Assembly: GCA_022821495.1 (NCBI GenBank)
Contig: JAJEDN010000056.1
Coordinates: 1 to 64,000, forward strand
DNA length: 64,000 nucleotides
Reading direction: 5' to 3'
DNA from: Candidatus Poribacteria bacterium
GTDB taxonomy: Bacteria; Poribacteria; WGA-4E; WGA-3G
Position 1 is the first letter of the stretch. Each line of letters begins with the position of its first letter. Under the pieces are notes generated by a model. That model had not been told where the DNA came from. It did not search any database and saw only the letters and a list, made by a program, of their open reading frames with translations. This document shows, piece by piece, positions 62,525 to 64,000 of the stretch. The translations under genes were made by a program, and so were the position numbers.

Positions 62525-63180
62525 TTCCTGCACAACACCGCCTCTGGGCGGACATCATCTTCCAACCGTATCTTGCTCGGTTGTTTAAAAAACATTTTCA
62601 TGAAATTCAGTTGTTCGGGGAATCGCCGGAAATACCGGATCAGCTGCCGGTGTTGCTATTGCCGAACCACAGCACATGGTGGGACGGATTCTTCGTTTAC
62701 CTACTCAACAAACGGATCTTTCACCGCACTGCCTATCTGATGATGTTAGAAACGCAGCTAACGAAATACAAGTTCTTCAGGAAAATAGGGGCTTATTCAA
62801 TTGAACCGAAGAATCGACGCGGTGTCATTGAATCCCTCGAATACACCGTGGAATTACTGAACCGAGAGATGTCGCTCGTCTCCGTTTTTCCGCAGGGACA
62901 ACTGTTGCCGTGGCATACGCGCCCGCTCGGTTACAAGCGCGGCGTTGAGTGGATTTTACGAAAATATGGCAAACCGGTAACGCTGCTGCCATTGGCGATT
63001 CGCACTGAGTTCCTCGGTGAGAAACGTCCAAGCGTGTTTTTTCTATTTGGGGATGTCACTCCATTTAACGCAGAAACATTTCAAGGCATGGATTGGCTCG
63101 AAAAAACTGAAACTGGATTGTTAGAGGATCTTGCTTCAAAAATTATGCGTCAAGAAGTGGGACAAAACCTGTTGTGCTGA
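62521..63180 (+). CDS. PlsC-type acyltransferase
   Basis: The 219-residue protein has the LPLAT signature LLPNHSTWWDGFF (HX4D active site) and a VSVFPQGQ block. It is related to 1-acyl-glycerol-phosphate acyltransferases. It starts inside the end of crtB (ATGA overlap). That placement, just before a glycosyltransferase in a carotenoid operon, suggests it acylates a carotenoid glycoside, as in staphyloxanthin-type or other membrane-anchored carotenoids. A role in phospholipid synthesis cannot be excluded. No separate Shine-Dalgarno sequence is obvious. Confidence 0.88.
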   Translation: MIPAQHRLWADIIFQPYLARLFKKHFHEIQLFGESPEIPDQLPVLLLPNHSTWWDGFFVYLLNKRIFHRTAYLMMLETQLTKYKFFRKIGAYSIEPKNRRGVIESLEYTVELLNREMSLVSVFPQGQLLPWHTRPLGYKRGVEWILRKYGKPVTLLPLAIRTEFLGEKRPSVFFLFGDVTPFNAETFQGMDWLEKTETGLLEDLASKIMRQEVGQNLLC

Positions 63181-63195
63181 AAGGGCGGTGCTGCC

Positions 63196-64000
63196 TTGTT
63201 TATTACATTGATGCTTCTCTCGATAGTTCTATTGGCGGTTGTTTTGGCAGTCGCGTTATTTAATGCTGCGACTGCGCCGATGCTAAAAAAATCTGTCAGT
63301 CTCCAGAAACGTCCCCGCGTCTCAGTGTTGATTCCCGCGCGTAACGAAGAAGCCAACATCGGTGCTTGTGTTGAAGGGTTTTTGTCTCAAAACTACGATA
63401 ACTTTGAGATTCTTGTGCTTGATGATCAGTCCGCTGATCGGACGGCATTGATTATCGAAAAATTCGGCGAACAACATTCTGAGGTTCAGGCGATTCGCGG
63501 GAAACCATTGCCCATTGGATGGTTGGGGAAAAATTGGGCATGCCATCAACTCAGCCAATATGCGAATGGAGAGATACTGATTTTCACCGATGCCGATAAC
63601 TGCCCGGCACCGAACGCGATTACGAATACCGTTGCCTATATGCAGAAGTTGGAACTTGGCTTGCTCTCGGCGTTTCCTGAGAAGTTAACCATAACCTTGG
63701 CAGAAAAACTCGTTGTGCCAGTCGTTGACATGTTCGTTTATGCAGGACTTCCGCTATGGCTAACATATTTCAGTCGTTTTCCGTCGCTTGCTGCTGCGAG
63801 CGGTCTCTGGATCGCTTTTACTCGCGATGCATATCAACAGATTGGTGGACATCAAGCGGTGTCAAATCAGATTGTTGAGGACGTTGAATTAAGCCGATTG
63901 GCTAAGAAGAATGGTATCAGAATCTTAACGTTAGCGGGCACTCGCGTGGTGTCTTGCAGGATGTATCATTCGTTCAGTGAGGTATGGAGTGGGTTTTCCA
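63196..64000 (+). CDS. Family 2 glycosyltransferase, truncated by the window end
   Basis: A frame that is open to the end of the window begins at TTG 63196 (AAGGGCGG 7 bases before it) or ATG 63211 (no well-spaced ribosome site). It opens with a membrane helix (MLLSIVLLAVVLAVALF). The GT2 core follows: VSVLIPARNEEANI, LVLDDQSADRT and metal motif IFTDADN, then the acceptor-loop VEDVELSRLAKKNGI. It resembles the CrtQ-type glycosyltransferases of carotenoid clusters. It follows the acyltransferase by 15 bases, so glycosylation and acylation of the carotenoid are the probable joint function. The C-terminus is not seen. Confidence 0.88.
   Translation, partial: MFITLMLLSIVLLAVVLAVALFNAATAPMLKKSVSLQKRPRVSVLIPARNEEANIGACVEGFLSQNYDNFEILVLDDQSADRTALIIEKFGEQHSEVQAIRGKPLPIGWLGKNWACHQLSQYANGEILIFTDADNCPAPNAITNTVAYMQKLELGLLSAFPEKLTITLAEKLVVPVVDMFVYAGLPLWLTYFSRFPSLAAASGLWIAFTRDAYQQIGGHQAVSNQIVEDVELSRLAKKNGIRILTLAGTRVVSCRMYHSFSEVWSGFS

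Overview
The window looks like a piece of a Candidatus Poribacteria-type genome or a close relative. This is inferred from gene content and repeats only. Supporting features are DUF1501 and DUF1549/DUF1553 planctomycete-like cytochromes, two-component-type propeller lipoproteins, LamG proteins, EF-hand-like outer-membrane barrels, a FlgD-like C-terminal sorting domain, and intergenic space full of short palindromic repeats. No rRNA, tRNA or CRISPR array was seen.

Layout. 1-6.3 kb: two tandem paralogues of a large cysteine-rich protein of unknown role (the first cut by the window edge), separated by a decayed formylglycine-generating-enzyme-like fragment. 6.4-11.3 kb (minus strand): SNF2 helicase with SWIM finger, von Willebrand A protein, O-methyltransferase and Gfo/Idh/MocA oxidoreductase. 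11.5-14.6 kb: a multidomain protein with an Eis-like acetyltransferase end. 14.6-17.9 kb: an EF-hand-containing outer-membrane barrel. 17.9-19.4 kb: an IS605-type element carrying only tnpB, followed by a near-perfect sigma-54 promoter with upstream repeats, pointing back across the element. 19.6-23.4 kb: secreted proteins, a duplicated lipoprotein/LamG pair and gene remnants. 23.4-30.5 kb: nucleoside hydrolase-like protein, glycoside hydrolase, DprA, a toxin-antitoxin pair with an internally duplicated antitoxin, and an amidohydrolase. 30.9-37.4 kb: a 1,486-residue propeller lipoprotein and a second barrel. 37.5-41.1 kb: a BlaI/BlaR1-like pair whose sensor carries two thioredoxin-like domains. 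41.3-49.8 kb: a cytochrome, DUF1501 and propeller module in which almost every intergenic gap is packed with one repeat family. 50.1-52.2 kb: a probable cis-3-hydroxyproline dehydratase and pyrroline-2-carboxylate reductase operon. 52.3-54.7 kb: an AlbA_2 (Schlafen-type) pair and an AIM24-family protein.

54.9 kb to the end is the most coherent system: a carotenoid locus. A CarH-like MerR/B12 photoreceptor is divergent from idi. It is followed by a small exported protein, a fused CrtYc-CrtYd-type lycopene cyclase, two CrtI-family desaturases, phytoene synthase CrtB, a PlsC-type acyltransferase and a family 2 glycosyltransferase that runs off the window. The predicted output is a cyclic, probably glycosylated and acylated carotenoid, made under light control through adenosylcobalamin.

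A second theme is repeat invasion of genes. At least three palindromic families sit in frame inside coding sequences: GTAGGGGCGAGGT palindromes in the Eis-like and DUF1501 genes, ACCAAGAACGCG palindromes in both crtI genes, and a 48-codon repeat in the propeller gene. Another family with short terminal inverted repeats supplies the stop codons and last residues of idi and of the formylglycine-generating-enzyme-like gene. Several truncated genes (C5 methyltransferase, epimerase, LamG and FGE-like fragments) show recent gene loss.
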